The position numbers were made by a program, and so were the translations under genes. From contig JADLCD010000004.1 in NCBI GenBank assembly GCA_020847395.1, positions 1 through 53,958 of the forward strand: DNA of 53,958 nucleotides, in the 5' to 3' direction. The notes under the pieces were generated by a model. The model searched no databases and was not told where the DNA came from. It was given only the letters and a program-made list of their open reading frames with translations. Position 1 is the first letter of the stretch. Every line of letters starts with the position of its first letter. This stretch comes from Chitinophagaceae bacterium. GTDB taxonomy: Bacteria; Bacteroidota; Bacteroidia; Chitinophagales; Chitinophagaceae. Shown here piece by piece: positions 34,525-45,100 of the stretch.

Positions 34525-36234
34525 ATGACAACACTATTTGCAACCGCACCGGCAACTGCTGAACAACTTTTTGACACTAAATGTGAACAGGAAAAACTGT
34601 GGTGGAAAAATGAAGAAAGTGAACAAATCCTCAACAGGGGATATTTGCTTAAAGGAGAAACCGTTGAAGGAGCTATAGAGCGCATCTGCTCTGCAGCAGC
34701 ACAGCGTTTGTATAAGCCTGAATTAAAGGAAGCGTTTAAGGAAATGGTAGAACGCGGCTGGATGAGTTTGAGCTCACCCATTTGGGCAAACATGGGAACA
34801 GAAAGAGGGTTGCCTATTTCATGTTTTAATGTTCATGTGCCTGATTATATAGAGGGTATTACACATAAGCTGGGTGAAGTTATTATGCAGACAAAACTGG
34901 GCGGTGGTACATCTGCATACTTCGGTGCGTTAAGAGAAAGAGGAAGCGCTGTAACCGATAATGGTAAAAGTAGCGGCGCCGTAAGTTTTATGCGCTTATT
35001 TGATACGGCTATGGATACTATATCACAGGGTGGTGTTCGCCGTGGTGCATTTGCTGCATATATGGATATTGACCATGGCGATATTGAAGAATTTCTTTCT
35101 ATAAAAGATATTGGTCATCCTATACAAAATCTTTTTTATGCTGTATGTGTGCCTGATTACTGGATGCAGGATATGGTTGACGGCGATATGAAGAAAAGGC
35201 AAATTTGGGCTAAGGTGCTGGAAAGCCGCCAGCAAAAAGGATTGCCTTATATTTTCTTTACAGATAATGTAAACAGGAACAAACCACAGGTATATAAAGA
35301 CTTGAATCTTACCATTCATGCCAGCAATCTTTGTTCTGAAATTATGTTACCCTCTTCAGAAGATGAATCGTTTATCTGCTGCTTGTCATCAATGAATCTT
35401 GAGTTGTATGATGAGTGGAAAGATACCAACGCGGTTAAGCTGGCCATCTTTTTTCTTGATGCGGTATTGCAGGAATTTATTGCCAAGTCAGAAGATAACC
35501 ACTACCTGAAAGCTGCTAATACTTTCGCCAAACGTCATCGTGCATTAGGCTTGGGGGTTTTAGGCTGGCACTCCTACCTGCAAAAAAATATGATTTCTTT
35601 TGAAGGTATGAAGGCTAAACAACTTACCGCTTCCATATTTGCAGACATCAATGAAAAGGCGATAAAGGCAACCAAAGACCTTGCATGGATATACGGCGAG
35701 CCTGACCTGTTAAAAGGATATGGCAGGAGAAATACAACCTTGCTGGCAATAGCGCCAACAACATCTTCTTCTGCAATACTCGGACAAACTTCTCCTGGTA
35801 TTGAACCATTCAGCAGCAACTCTTACAAGGCAGGTTTATCGAAAGGTAACTTTATGCGCAAGAATAAATATCTTAAAGAATTATTAGTTCAAAAAGGTAT
35901 TGATAATGAAGATACATGGCGCAGCATTATGCTGAATCACGGCAGCGTGCAGCATTTAAAAGAATTAACTGCCGAAGAAAAAGAAGTATTTAAAACATTT
36001 AAAGAAATCAGCCAGCTTGAGATCATTCAACAGGCTTCCATTCGCCAGAAATATGTTGACCAGTCTCAGAGCCTGAACCTCAATATACCTGCAGAGCTTC
36101 CTGTAAAAGAAGTGAACAAATTACTTATTGAAGCCTGGAAACTGGGTATTAAAACGTTGTACTATCAGCGCAGCCAGAGTGTATCTAAGGAAATGGTGAC
36201 CAGCCTGGTGAGTTGCAAGAGTTGCGAAGCGTAA
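34525..36234 (+). CDS. nrdA: ribonucleotide reductase large (catalytic) subunit, short form
   Basis: 569 residues, far shorter than E. coli NrdA (~760). The catalytic set is intact: Cys100 (PISCFNVHV), the thiyl-radical Cys270 (SNLCSEIMLP), Cys285 (FICCLSSMNLELYD) and the C-terminal redox pair Cys564/Cys567 (SCKSCEA). The radical-transfer Tyr pair appears in TLYYQRSQS. The missing length is at the N-terminus, where the ATP-cone (overall activity site) would sit. It shares a transcript with nrdB, and a hairpin (36278-36308) ends it. Confidence 0.94.
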   Translation: MTTLFATAPATAEQLFDTKCEQEKLWWKNEESEQILNRGYLLKGETVEGAIERICSAAAQRLYKPELKEAFKEMVERGWMSLSSPIWANMGTERGLPISCFNVHVPDYIEGITHKLGEVIMQTKLGGGTSAYFGALRERGSAVTDNGKSSGAVSFMRLFDTAMDTISQGGVRRGAFAAYMDIDHGDIEEFLSIKDIGHPIQNLFYAVCVPDYWMQDMVDGDMKKRQIWAKVLESRQQKGLPYIFFTDNVNRNKPQVYKDLNLTIHASNLCSEIMLPSSEDESFICCLSSMNLELYDEWKDTNAVKLAIFFLDAVLQEFIAKSEDNHYLKAANTFAKRHRALGLGVLGWHSYLQKNMISFEGMKAKQLTASIFADINEKAIKATKDLAWIYGEPDLLKGYGRRNTTLLAIAPTTSSSAILGQTSPGIEPFSSNSYKAGLSKGNFMRKNKYLKELLVQKGIDNEDTWRSIMLNHGSVQHLKELTAEEKEVFKTFKEISQLEIIQQASIRQKYVDQSQSLNLNIPAELPVKEVNKLLIEAWKLGIKTLYYQRSQSVSKEMVTSLVSCKSCEA

Positions 36235-36277
36235 TAAATGAAAATATGTTTTGATATTTATAGCCCTATTACTTTTC

Positions 36278-36308
36278 AAGCGCATGATGATAGTTTCGTC
36301 ATGCGTTT
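36278..36308 (+). terminator. terminator hairpin after nrdA
   Basis: AAGCGCATGA (36278-36287) pairs with TCATGCGTTT (36299-36308), a 10-bp stem with one G-T pair and an 11-base loop, 44 bases after the nrdA stop. Confidence 0.65.
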
Positions 36309-36487
36309 GTGTTTAGCGGATATCAACATTATCGCCTTGTTGATTTCGGGTACCAATCTTATTCCGTTATTTATACTGTGAAATGAAATTTTTGGGGAGT
36401 GCAGCTCAAATTTCGCCAATGTACTTAGTAGTATACTAAAATACTATAACTTCGCCACCCAGTTCTTTCTATACTTTATCAAGCAGT

Positions 36488-36652
36488 AAAGGTTCCCACG
36501 TATGTTGGGATTAATAGGGAATTGTGCGTAAATCACAAGCTGTCCCGCAACTGTAAGTAACACAAAAAATTTTTACCCTTGTTGTCCACTGTGCCGCTTC
36601 GGCGCCATGGGAAGGACGGTAAAAATGTTACAAGCCAGGAGACCTGCCTTTA
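36488..36652 (+). ncRNA. cobalamin (B12) riboswitch controlling metE
   Basis: Class signatures occur in the correct order: AAGGTTCCC at the start, AATAGGGAA, the B12-box-like core AAGCTGTCCCGCAACTGTAA, a GGAAGGACGGTAAAA segment, and the closing AAGCCAGGAGACCTGCC. The element lies ~185 bases before metE. Bound adenosylcobalamin would switch metE off, which is sensible because MetE is the B12-free route to methionine. Confidence 0.95.
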
Positions 36653-36837
36653 TTGTATTTGACGATGCTTTCGTGGAATGAAGCAGTTTGTTGAAATTGG
36701 TATGCGCTGATATAAAACTATTCGTTTTTACAGGATAGATATGCATGCGCATGCATATCCATCACTATATTATTTCCCGAAACATTGCCGGTTTAGCAAG
36801 AGCTTTTAATTGATTATTCATTTTAAAAGCATTACAC

Positions 36838-39136
36838 ATGCAAACACACAACCTGGGCTACCCGAGGATAGGCAGCCAAAGGGAACTCAAAAAAGCATCC
36901 GAGCAATATTGGGCCGGAAAAATTTCTTTAAACCAATTAAACCAGGCAGGCAGCGCAATACGTTTGCACAACTGGCGCTTGCAACAACAGGCAGGCATTG
37001 ACCTTGTGCCTTGTAATGATTTTTCATATTACGACCAGGTGCTGGATACCAGCCTGATGCTGGGTGCAATTCCTGCGCGTTATCACAATTTGATGCAGGA
37101 TAAACAATTGCCGCATCTTGATTTGCTTTTTGCAATGGCAAGAGGATATCAAAAAAATGACCAAATGGTTTGATACCAATTATCATTATATCGTTCCTGA
37201 ATTTACTGCTACCCAGCAGTTCACTTTATTCAATAACAAAGTGGTAAATGAATTTGTTGAAGCAAAGCAAAATGGAATACCTGCAAAACCGGTATTGCTG
37301 GGCCCTGTATCTTATTTATTGCTGGGCAAGGAAAAAGAGCCGGGATTTCACCGCCTTGAATTGATCAAAAAATTACTTCCCGTATATATTGAAGTACTAA
37401 CAAAGCTGGAACAGGCAGGTGCGTATTATATTCAGTTGGATGAACCATGTCTTTCTTTGAATTTAACAGATGTTGAACGTAACATATTCGCCAAAACATA
37501 TGAAGAGATCAAAAGTAAATTACCACATCTGAAAATTATTCTCGTAAGCTATTTTGAATGTTACGGCGAAAATCTGTCAACAGTTCTAAAACTACCTGTG
37601 CAGGTTTTGCATCTTGATCTTATACGCTGTTCCGGCCAGTTGGATGATATACTGTCTACTGATTTTGTGCATGGAAGAACGGTACTTTCGCTTGGTGTGG
37701 TTGATGGAAGAAATATATGGAAGAATGATTTTGAAACATCGCTGGCGCATATTAAAAAAGCGGCTGATAAAATTGGTAAAGAAAGAATATGGATCGCACC
37801 ATCCTGCTCATTGCTCCATGTGCCTTGCGACCTTGAGCTGGAAACAAATGAAAAAGTATTGACATCTGAAATAAAGCAATGGCTTGCTTTTGCAAAACAA
37901 AAGATTGATGAAATAGTTACACTGAAACAACTGGCTAATGGCAAACACAACGAGGCTGCCAATGCGAAACTCAAGCAAAATATTTCTGCTAATCAAAAAC
38001 GTAAAACATCAACCCTTATTCATAATGCGGCTGTAAAAGCAAGGATAGCCGCCATTAGCAAAGCTGATGCGGCGAGGTTAAATCCTTTTTCAATAAGAAA
38101 AGAAAAACAACATACTGCATTACAGTTGCCATTATTTCCCACTACAACTATAGGTTCATTTCCTCAAACTGCAGAGGTGAGAACATGGCGCGCTAAATTA
38201 AAAAAAGGCCAATTAACGCAGGAACAATATGATGTATTGATTGCCAAAGAAACAGAGCAGGCAATTCGCTGGCAGGAAGAGATTGATATAGATGTATTGG
38301 TACATGGTGAATTTGAGCGTAATGATATGGTGGAATATTTTGGAGAACAGTTGAATGGTTTTGTATTTTCGAAAAACGGCTGGGTACAGAGTTACGGCAG
38401 CCGCTGCGTGAAACCTCCAATTATATTTGGTAATGTAAGCAGGCCTGAACCAATGACAGTACGTTGGACTGCTTACGCACAATCGCTTACTAAAAAAGCT
38501 GTAAAGGGCATGCTTACAGGCCCTGTAACCATACTGCAATGGAGTTTTGTTCGCAATGACCAGCCGCGTAGTGAAACCTGCACGCAGATTGCACTGGCAA
38601 TAAGAGATGAAGTGGTTGACCTGGAAAAAGCCGGCGTTAATATAATACAGATTGATGAGCCTGCTATAAGAGAGGGATTGCCATTGCGCAAAGAAAACTG
38701 GCAGGAATATCTTAAATGGGCGGTAACTGCATTCAGAATATCTGCCAGTGGAGTGAAAGATGAAACACAGATACATACACACATGTGTTACTCCGAATTT
38801 AATGATATCATTCAAAACATAGCGGATATGGATGCAGATGTAATTACTATAGAATGCAGTCGCTCCCAAATGGAATTGCTGGATGCTTTCGCGGAGTTTA
38901 AATATCCTAATGAAATTGGCCCCGGCGTTTATGATATCCATTCACCAAGAGTCCCATCACAAAAAGAAATGATACAGTTGCTGGAAAAAGCAAAAGCAGT
39001 TATTCCAATGGAACAATTATGGGTAAACCCCGATTGTGGATTAAAAACCCGTGGATGGAGTGAAACAAAAGCTGCATTGCTGGAAATGGTAAATGCAGCC
39101 AAGGCACTAAGGCAACAAATTTTTGTAGCCTTATAA
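36838..39136 (+). pseudogene. metE: B12-independent methionine synthase with a broken frame
   Basis: The MetE N-terminal domain (from MQTHNLGYPRIGSQREL) runs in frame to about 37155 and then hits a stop at 37171-37173. Homology resumes in another frame with MTKWFDTNYHYIVPEF (from ~37158) and continues to 39136. Zinc and active-site residues remain: IHTHMCYSEF, ECSRSQME and NPDCGLKTRGW. At the junction (GATATC, seven A, TGACC) one added base would restore the frame. However, other MetE proteins carry roughly ten more residues between the ARG and MTKWF motifs, so a small out-of-frame deletion is also possible. Everything else looks intact. Confidence 0.9.
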
Positions 39137-39147
39137 TAAAAACTTTT

Positions 39148-39179
39148 AACGGGCAGGCAGTACGTAGTGCCTGCCTGTT
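39148..39179 (+). terminator. intrinsic terminator after metE
   Basis: AACGGGCAGGCA (39148-39159) pairs with TGCCTGCCTGTT (39168-39179) in a 12-bp stem with an 8-base loop. A short T-run follows. It lies 12 bases after the metE stop. Confidence 0.85.
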
Positions 39180-39313
39180 ATTTTAAATATGGATGTATTT
39201 TAAAGCACGATAGATGCTAATTTCTTGTAAGTATATTACCATATTTTTAAAAGGTGGCAGCCTGGGAACAAAAAACTATTTCCATATGCAATTCGGGTTT
39301 GCCTGACTAAAAC

Positions 39314-40336
39314 TTAACGCCAACCCAAACCCGGTGCCACGTATTTTAAAACAGACGACAGTACATGCACATTATACTCAACACCCAACGTATTGGGTAT
39401 TGTCAAAAGAATGGTATCAGCTTCCTGTATAGCTTCGTCTTCTGCTAATTCTTTTATAAGCTGATCCGGCTCTGCGGCATAGCTTCTTCCAAAAATGGCA
39501 CGTTTATCCTGTTCAATCATTCCAATTTTATCGGTACGATCAGCTTCCTGTCCAAAATAATAATGATCCTGCTGTGTTACCAATGCAAAAATAGAACGGC
39601 TCACCGAAACCCGTGGTTCGCGTTTGTGTCCTGCTTTTTTCCATGCTTCTCTATACAACCTGATTTGTTCTGCCTGCTGCACATGAAAAGGCTTGCCGCT
39701 TTCATCATATTTTAAAGTAGAGCTTTGAAGATACATGCCGTTTTCTGCAGCCCACACAGCAGTGGCATTAGAGGCGGCTCCCCACCAAATACGATCCCGC
39801 AATCCCGGTGAGTATGGTTCCACCCGCAGTAATCCCGGTGGATTTGGAAACATGGGATAAGGGTTAGGCTCTGCAAAGCCAACACCTTTTATTTTATCCA
39901 GGAATTCCAGTGCTTTACGGCGACCCATGTCCGCATCAGTTTCGCCTTCGGAAAGCTCATATCCAAAATAGCGCCATCCGTCTATCACCTGCTCCGGCGA
40001 ACCCCTGCTAATGCCAAGTTGCAAACGCCCCTGCGAAATTAAATCAGCGGCGCCTGCATCTTCCGCCATATACAGCGGGTTTTCATAACGCATATCAATT
40101 ACGCCGGTACCAATTTCTATTTTGCTTGTTTTGGCGCCGATGGCTGCCAGTAAAGGAAACGGTGATGCTAACTGTGCTGCAAAATGATGAACGCGAAAAT
40201 AAGCGCCGTCTAAACCAATTGCTTCGGCAGCAACAGCCAAATCAATAGACTGCAATAATGTGTCGCTTGCTGTGCGTGTTTTATAGGCTGGATGATTAGC
40301 CCAATGCCCAAACGATAAAAATCCTATTTTCTTCAT
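39314..40336 (-). CDS. LLM-class flavin-dependent oxidoreductase
   Basis: 340 residues. Bacterial luciferase-like pattern: KIGFLSFGHWANHPAYKTR start, IGLDGAYFRVHHFA, KIEIGTGVIDMRYENPL and GRLQLGISRGSPEQV. This TIM-barrel family uses FMN or F420; the substrate cannot be inferred here. No flavin reductase is adjacent, and the gene is convergent with metE. Confidence 0.88.
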   Translation of the reverse strand: MKKIGFLSFGHWANHPAYKTRTASDTLLQSIDLAVAAEAIGLDGAYFRVHHFAAQLASPFPLLAAIGAKTSKIEIGTGVIDMRYENPLYMAEDAGAADLISQGRLQLGISRGSPEQVIDGWRYFGYELSEGETDADMGRRKALEFLDKIKGVGFAEPNPYPMFPNPPGLLRVEPYSPGLRDRIWWGAASNATAVWAAENGMYLQSSTLKYDESGKPFHVQQAEQIRLYREAWKKAGHKREPRVSVSRSIFALVTQQDHYYFGQEADRTDKIGMIEQDKRAIFGRSYAAEPDQLIKELAEDEAIQEADTILLTIPNTLGVEYNVHVLSSVLKYVAPGLGWR

Positions 40337-40582
40337 ACCTCATATTTCATTGTGAAAAGTAGCCAATTATTACCTAATTTTTATTTGAGAGAAGAATTTC
40401 TTTTGGTGGAATATTAAAGAGGTATGGTGTGAGGAGAAAACGTTCAATCAGGATGAAATTTATAACGTAGTTACCGCATAATTTTTTCTCTACCGGTGGG
40501 TATCTCCCACTCACCGAAAAAGGTAATCAGGGAACGTTGCAGCACGCTCATATATACTTTATATACTACGAAAAATTATGCT

Positions 40583-40602
40583 GGTATGTGAAGACACATA
40601 CC
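40583..40602. repeat. palindromic REP-like element
   Basis: GGTATGTG-aaga-CACATACC is a perfect 8-bp stem with a 4-base loop. Related palindromes lie near 40494-40515 (GGTGGG..CCCAC type), at 41346-41364 (GGTACGTG-tct-CACGTACC) and at 41403-41418 (half copy GGTGAAGACACATACC). Confidence 0.7.
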
Positions 40603-40622
40603 ATTAAGGAAAATCAGGAGTT

Positions 40623-41053
40623 TTAGTCGTTCGATTCTTTACCCAGTTTTGAAAGCATATATTCAGACAGGAAATATCCCCCTGTTTTCTTACTGCCCCT
40701 GTACTCTATCAATGCCCGGATTTTCTCCAGGTCCCGCTTCGCAGTTCGCTCAGAAACTGCCAGTTTTTCGATCAGTTCATTGACTTTCATTCCTGGCTTT
40801 TCAGTAATAGTTTTACACCCTTACTCAGCCTCTCTTTTACAGTATCACTTACAGTGTCATTTATCGTGTCATTTATTACTATGCCTTTTCTATCAGGTAG
40901 GGGAATAATCGTTTTAAACGTGCTGCCTTCTATAAATGCCGCCTTGCCTTTGCCCGTATATTCTTTCATTAACCGGGTGGTGGTTAATATACCGGAACCT
41001 AATTCCTCTACCCGCCCCAGTTGAATAAAGAACTTGGCTATGGTTGGATTTTT
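40623..41053 (-). pseudogene. decayed ATP-binding transcriptional regulator (RecG-like/AlbA_2 family) C-terminus
   Basis: On the minus strand the frame reads KNPTIAKFFIQLGRVEELGS, then GILTTTRLMKEYTGKGKAAF and IPLPDRKG, the characteristic end of the ATPase_c_4 domain in these regulators. It continues through NDTINDTVSDTVKERLSKG and runs into an early stop near 40787. In the next frame MKVNELIEKLAVSERTAKRD and KKTGGYF, a winged-helix end, continue to a stop at 40623. So the gene has lost its whole N-terminal half (upstream codons are random with stops) and carries a frameshift. It should be non-functional. Confidence 0.8.
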
Positions 41054-41555
41054 GGTAACTGCAATGCAACAGGCCTGGCTATATTCAAGGCTCAGCTACC
41101 AAATCTGCGCCAGTGCGAGGGAAGCACAGCCTCATCTTTTCGAAGACTGCTTCTCCCGCCGCAGCATTCATCCAATTCAAATCTTGATGCTGGCGGGATC
41201 GCAGTGACGGCAAGAGTGTTTATTTTTTAGCGGCAGCATACTATGCACGGTGTATATCTGATTTAACCACTTACCGTCATGGCGATCCACCGCGGCGGAG
41301 AAGCCATCTCACAATTTTTAACATGCTGTGCTTCTCAATCGCCGTGGTACGTGTCTCACGTACCATCTTCAGGAATTCTTTTTTTCTTAAGTTGATGGCT
41401 ATGGTGAAGACACATACCAGTAGCGTAAATAGTTTGTATTTTCAAGGATGAATAAGGAAGTAAACAAAATACCTGACTTCCTTAATACAGTTTAAGTGAA
41501 ATATTGATTTCAATTTCTGGCGCTACAATTCATATAATAAAAAATACCTGTCGAT
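41054..41555. repeat. repeat-rich spacer beside the decayed regulator
   Basis: No gene is supported. CTGCTTCTCCCGCCGCAG (about 41146-41163) and GCGGCGGAGAAGCCATCTC (about 41300-41318) are opposite-strand relatives of the fragment near 68-90. Two palindromic elements (41346-41364, 41403-41418) follow. A short plus-strand frame at 41021-41230 is only repeat sequence. Confidence 0.6.
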
Positions 41556-41750
41556 TTAACCCTCTTTTCCTACTCCCGCACCTTTTAGTATTTTTTCTAA
41601 CGGACACCATTTGGTAAAAGCGGATTGTAACAGATTGACACCTACAAAAACGCTTAACCAAATCCAGTTTGAATGAACGTACCGAGATAGCAAAGCTCCT
41701 GTTAATATCAACATCCCCGCAACCATGCGGATAATGAGTTCTCTATTCAT
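41556..41750 (-). CDS. DUF2892 inner-membrane protein (YgaP-type)
   Basis: 64 residues: two transmembrane segments (MVAGMLILTGALLS and WIWLSVFVGVNLLQSAF) and the family ending TKWCPLEKILKGAG with one conserved Cys. DUF2892 is the membrane part of the sulfurtransferase YgaP. It is the last gene of the RND operon, 9 bases after the PII-like gene. No rhodanese domain is attached or adjacent. Confidence 0.85.
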   Translation of the reverse strand: MNRELIIRMVAGMLILTGALLSRYVHSNWIWLSVFVGVNLLQSAFTKWCPLEKILKGAGVGKEG

Positions 41751-41759
41751 AAAAAATAT

Positions 41760-42074
41760 TTAAATACTTTGCTCCACAGGTAAGATTAAAGCTCTTATCG
41801 GGAACAAGGGTTCTTCGGTTTCGTTATAATTTTTCAAATCAAGTAATGTTTTTTGTGCTGTAATATCGTCCGTAAAGCAGAACAGCATTACTGAGTCAAA
41901 CAACTCATCTTTCATGGCGGCCCCGCCAAACCAGTTGTGAATATGGTCGGGATGTTCATTATTACCTACGCCACGAATGTCTGCCACACTGTATTTCTTA
42001 ATACCATTGCGGTCGAAGATGGCATCTACGGTTTTATAGTACTCGCGAATGGCAGTAACCACTAATAATTTCAT
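41760..42074 (-). CDS. PII-like small regulatory protein
   Basis: 104 residues with a ferredoxin-like beta-alpha-beta pattern: KLLVVTAIREYYKTVDAIFD, GIKKYSVADIRGVGN, NWFGGAAMKDELFDSVMLFC and a C-terminal RALILPVEQ. It resembles PII/GlnB-fold proteins such as DUF3240 found beside heavy-metal RND pumps. It lacks the standard T-loop uridylylation site. Placed 41 bases after the RND permease, it probably senses a ligand and tunes the pump. The family call is by pattern only. Confidence 0.55.
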   Translation of the reverse strand: MKLLVVTAIREYYKTVDAIFDRNGIKKYSVADIRGVGNNEHPDHIHNWFGGAAMKDELFDSVMLFCFTDDITAQKTLLDLKNYNETEEPLFPIRALILPVEQSI

Positions 42075-42115
42075 ATTGCATATTTTAGATGAACAATTTG
42101 TTCTTTAAAAACTTT

Positions 42116-45100
42116 TTACTCCTTGTATTTTTTCTTCAGCATTTTGTAATAAAGCAACGGAACAACAATAAGCGTGAGGAATGTAGAGGTAAGTGTACCA
42201 CCCATCAGTGAAATGGCCAAGCCCTGGAAAACAGGGTCGGTAAGAATGATGACCGCACCTAATACCACAGCTCCGGCAGTAAGCAGGATGGGCATTGTAC
42301 GCACAGCCCCTGCTTCAATAATTGCTTTTTTCAACGTTGCTCCTTCATTCAATCTTATATCGATAAAATCAATCAGCAGGATGGAATTGCGCACCATTAC
42401 ACCAGCCAACGCTATAAAACCAATCATGGAAGTGGCGGTAAAATAAGCACCCATCGCCCAATGCCCCAAAAGGATACCGATTAAGGACAGAGGAATTGCC
42501 GCCAGCATGATAAGCGGAACTTTAAAGTTCTGGAACCAACCCACGATGAGGATATAAATTAAAATCAACACTACAGCAAAAGCAGCACCCAAATCGCGGA
42601 ATACTTCATAGGTAATCTGCCATTCCCCATCCCACTTCACCGTATAGTTGTCTTCTGTTTCCGGTGCGTGGGTATATTCTTCATTGATGGAATAACCTGC
42701 TGGTAATTTAACCTGTTTGAGTTTTTCCGAAACAGCGGAGATAGCATAAACAGGACTTTCCAACTCACCTGCCATATCTGCCAAAATATATACAACTCGT
42801 TTTTGATCTTTCCTGTTAATGCTTTGCGGAACTATAGTTCTTTCCCAACGCCCCAGCATACCCAATAACACGGTATTGCCCATTTGCCCCTTCACAGGAA
42901 GATTGTTTAATGCCTGCAAATTATTTTTATCGGCATCGGCTACTTGTAATTTTATTTGCAAAGGTTCATAAGCATCCTGCTGGTGCAATATCCCGGCAGA
43001 AGTTCCGGATACCAGTGCATTCGCAGCCATCGCCACCTGTGCAGGTGCTACACCGTTGCGTAGGGCTTTTTCTTTATCAACCACAAACCGGTATTCAGGC
43101 TGGTCGGCTTCAAGGCTCCAGTCGAGGTCAACAACATCTGGCGTTTGCTGCAATAGGTTTTTTATTTGTGCAGCAACTTTTATTTGCTCCTGTTCATCAG
43201 GCCCGTAAATTTCGGCAACCAATGTAGCGCGAACCGGGGGACCGGGAGAAATTTCTACCAGCGAAACAACAGCTCCATATCTTGCTGCTATTTGCTGAAT
43301 AGGAATGCGCATCTCACGCGTAATAGCATGGCTTTGTATAGAGCGGTCTTTTTTATCTGTAAGATTTACCTGTATATCAGCTACATTGTCACCACGCCGC
43401 AAATCGTAATGCCTTACCAATCCGCTAAACGTAATAGGAGAAGCTGTGCCGGAATAGGTTTGAAAATTACGCACCATCGGTTGCTGCGAAAGGTAGTTGC
43501 CTATTTCTGCTGTCAACGCCTGTGTACGTTCGAGTGTAGTACCCTCGGGCGTATCAATCACTACCTGAAATTCATTTTTATTGTCAAAAGGCAGCATTTT
43601 AACGCCAACAGCTTTCGTATAAAACAACAGGAATGTGGCTAATAAAATAACAGCGGTGCCTATCATAAAGCTCCACCTGTACAACCTGTTTTCCAGCATG
43701 GGTTGTATAATTCTTTTATACAAACGGTAGATAGCTGTTTCTTCCAGCACAACAGCTTTTTTTGCCGACTTACCTGCCTTTTCTTTTTCTCTAAGAAATA
43801 AATAACCTAAGTATGGCGTAAGTGTAAGCGCTACAACTAAGGAAAGCATCATGGCAATGGCCGCACCAATCGGCATCGGGCTCATATAAGGCCCCATCAT
43901 ACCACTTACAAATGCCATGGGTAATACGGCAGCTACCACGGTGAATGTAGCGAGGATAGTAGGATTACCTACTTCGTTAATGGAGAAGATAGCTGCCTGT
44001 AAAAACGGAAGTTTCTTCAACCGAAAATGGCGGTGCATATTTTCTGCCACAATAATCGAATCATCCACTACAATGCCCACTATAAAAACCAACGCGAAAA
44101 GTGTAATCCTGTTTAAGGTATAGCCTAAGAAATAATAAGCCATTAATGTTAAGGCAAATGTTACGGGCACAGAAAGAAAAACAACCATACCGCCGCGCCA
44201 TCCCATTGCCAGCATTACAAAAACGGTAACAGCAACGATGGCAATGGCAAGGTGAAATAACAGTTCTGCTACTTTTTCAGACGCAGACTCTCCGTTGTTG
44301 CGGGTGATGGTGGTTTGTACATCAGAAGGAATGATTGTTTTTTCCAATCCTTGCAAACGATGTTCAATTAATTTGGTAAGCGCCATTGCATCGGCACCTG
44401 ATTTTTTACTAAAGGATAAGGTAACGGCAGGGTAGGTAGATGGGTATGCTTTCTGTTCCTTAGCTTCCGCTTTACCATAACCAAAACTCACATAGTTGGT
44501 AGGCGTTTCATAATCACTGCTTACTTTGGCGAATTGTTTCAAAAAAACAGGCTGCGTGCCGTTGGTTCCTGTTATCAGGTTTTCAACATCTTCAACTGTT
44601 GAAAGAAAATTACCTGTTTGAATAGCAAAAGCAGTATCCTGCATTCGTAAAACACCTGCCGGCATCTGTACATTCTGCGCCTGGATTAATTGTTGTACAG
44701 AAGCGATATCTACATGTAAAGCGGCCATTTTTTCTTTGTCTAAGCGTACCTGCAACTCTTTACTGCGGCCACCTGTAACGTTGATGGATGATACATCTTG
44801 TATCTTCTTGAGTTCCGCACTCACCTGGTTGGCTATTTCACGAAGTTGCGCACCACTGTATTTTTCACTCCATAGTGTGAGTGTAAAAACCGGCACATCA
44901 TCTATGCCCCGTAATTTAAGCATGGGCATGGTGGCGCCCGCCGGCATTTTGTCCATGTTTTTCAACAGTTCACTATATAGTTTTACCTGAGAGCGTTCTA
45001 TATCCTCACCCACAATAAACTGTACAATCATCATAGCCTGCCCGTTCATGGAAGTAGAGTACACATGTTCCACACCGCGAATATTGGAAATGATTTTTTC

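Noticed and set aside
41021-41230. Plus-strand frame of 69 codons
   Set aside because: It is composed of repeat fragments and the antisense of the decayed regulator.
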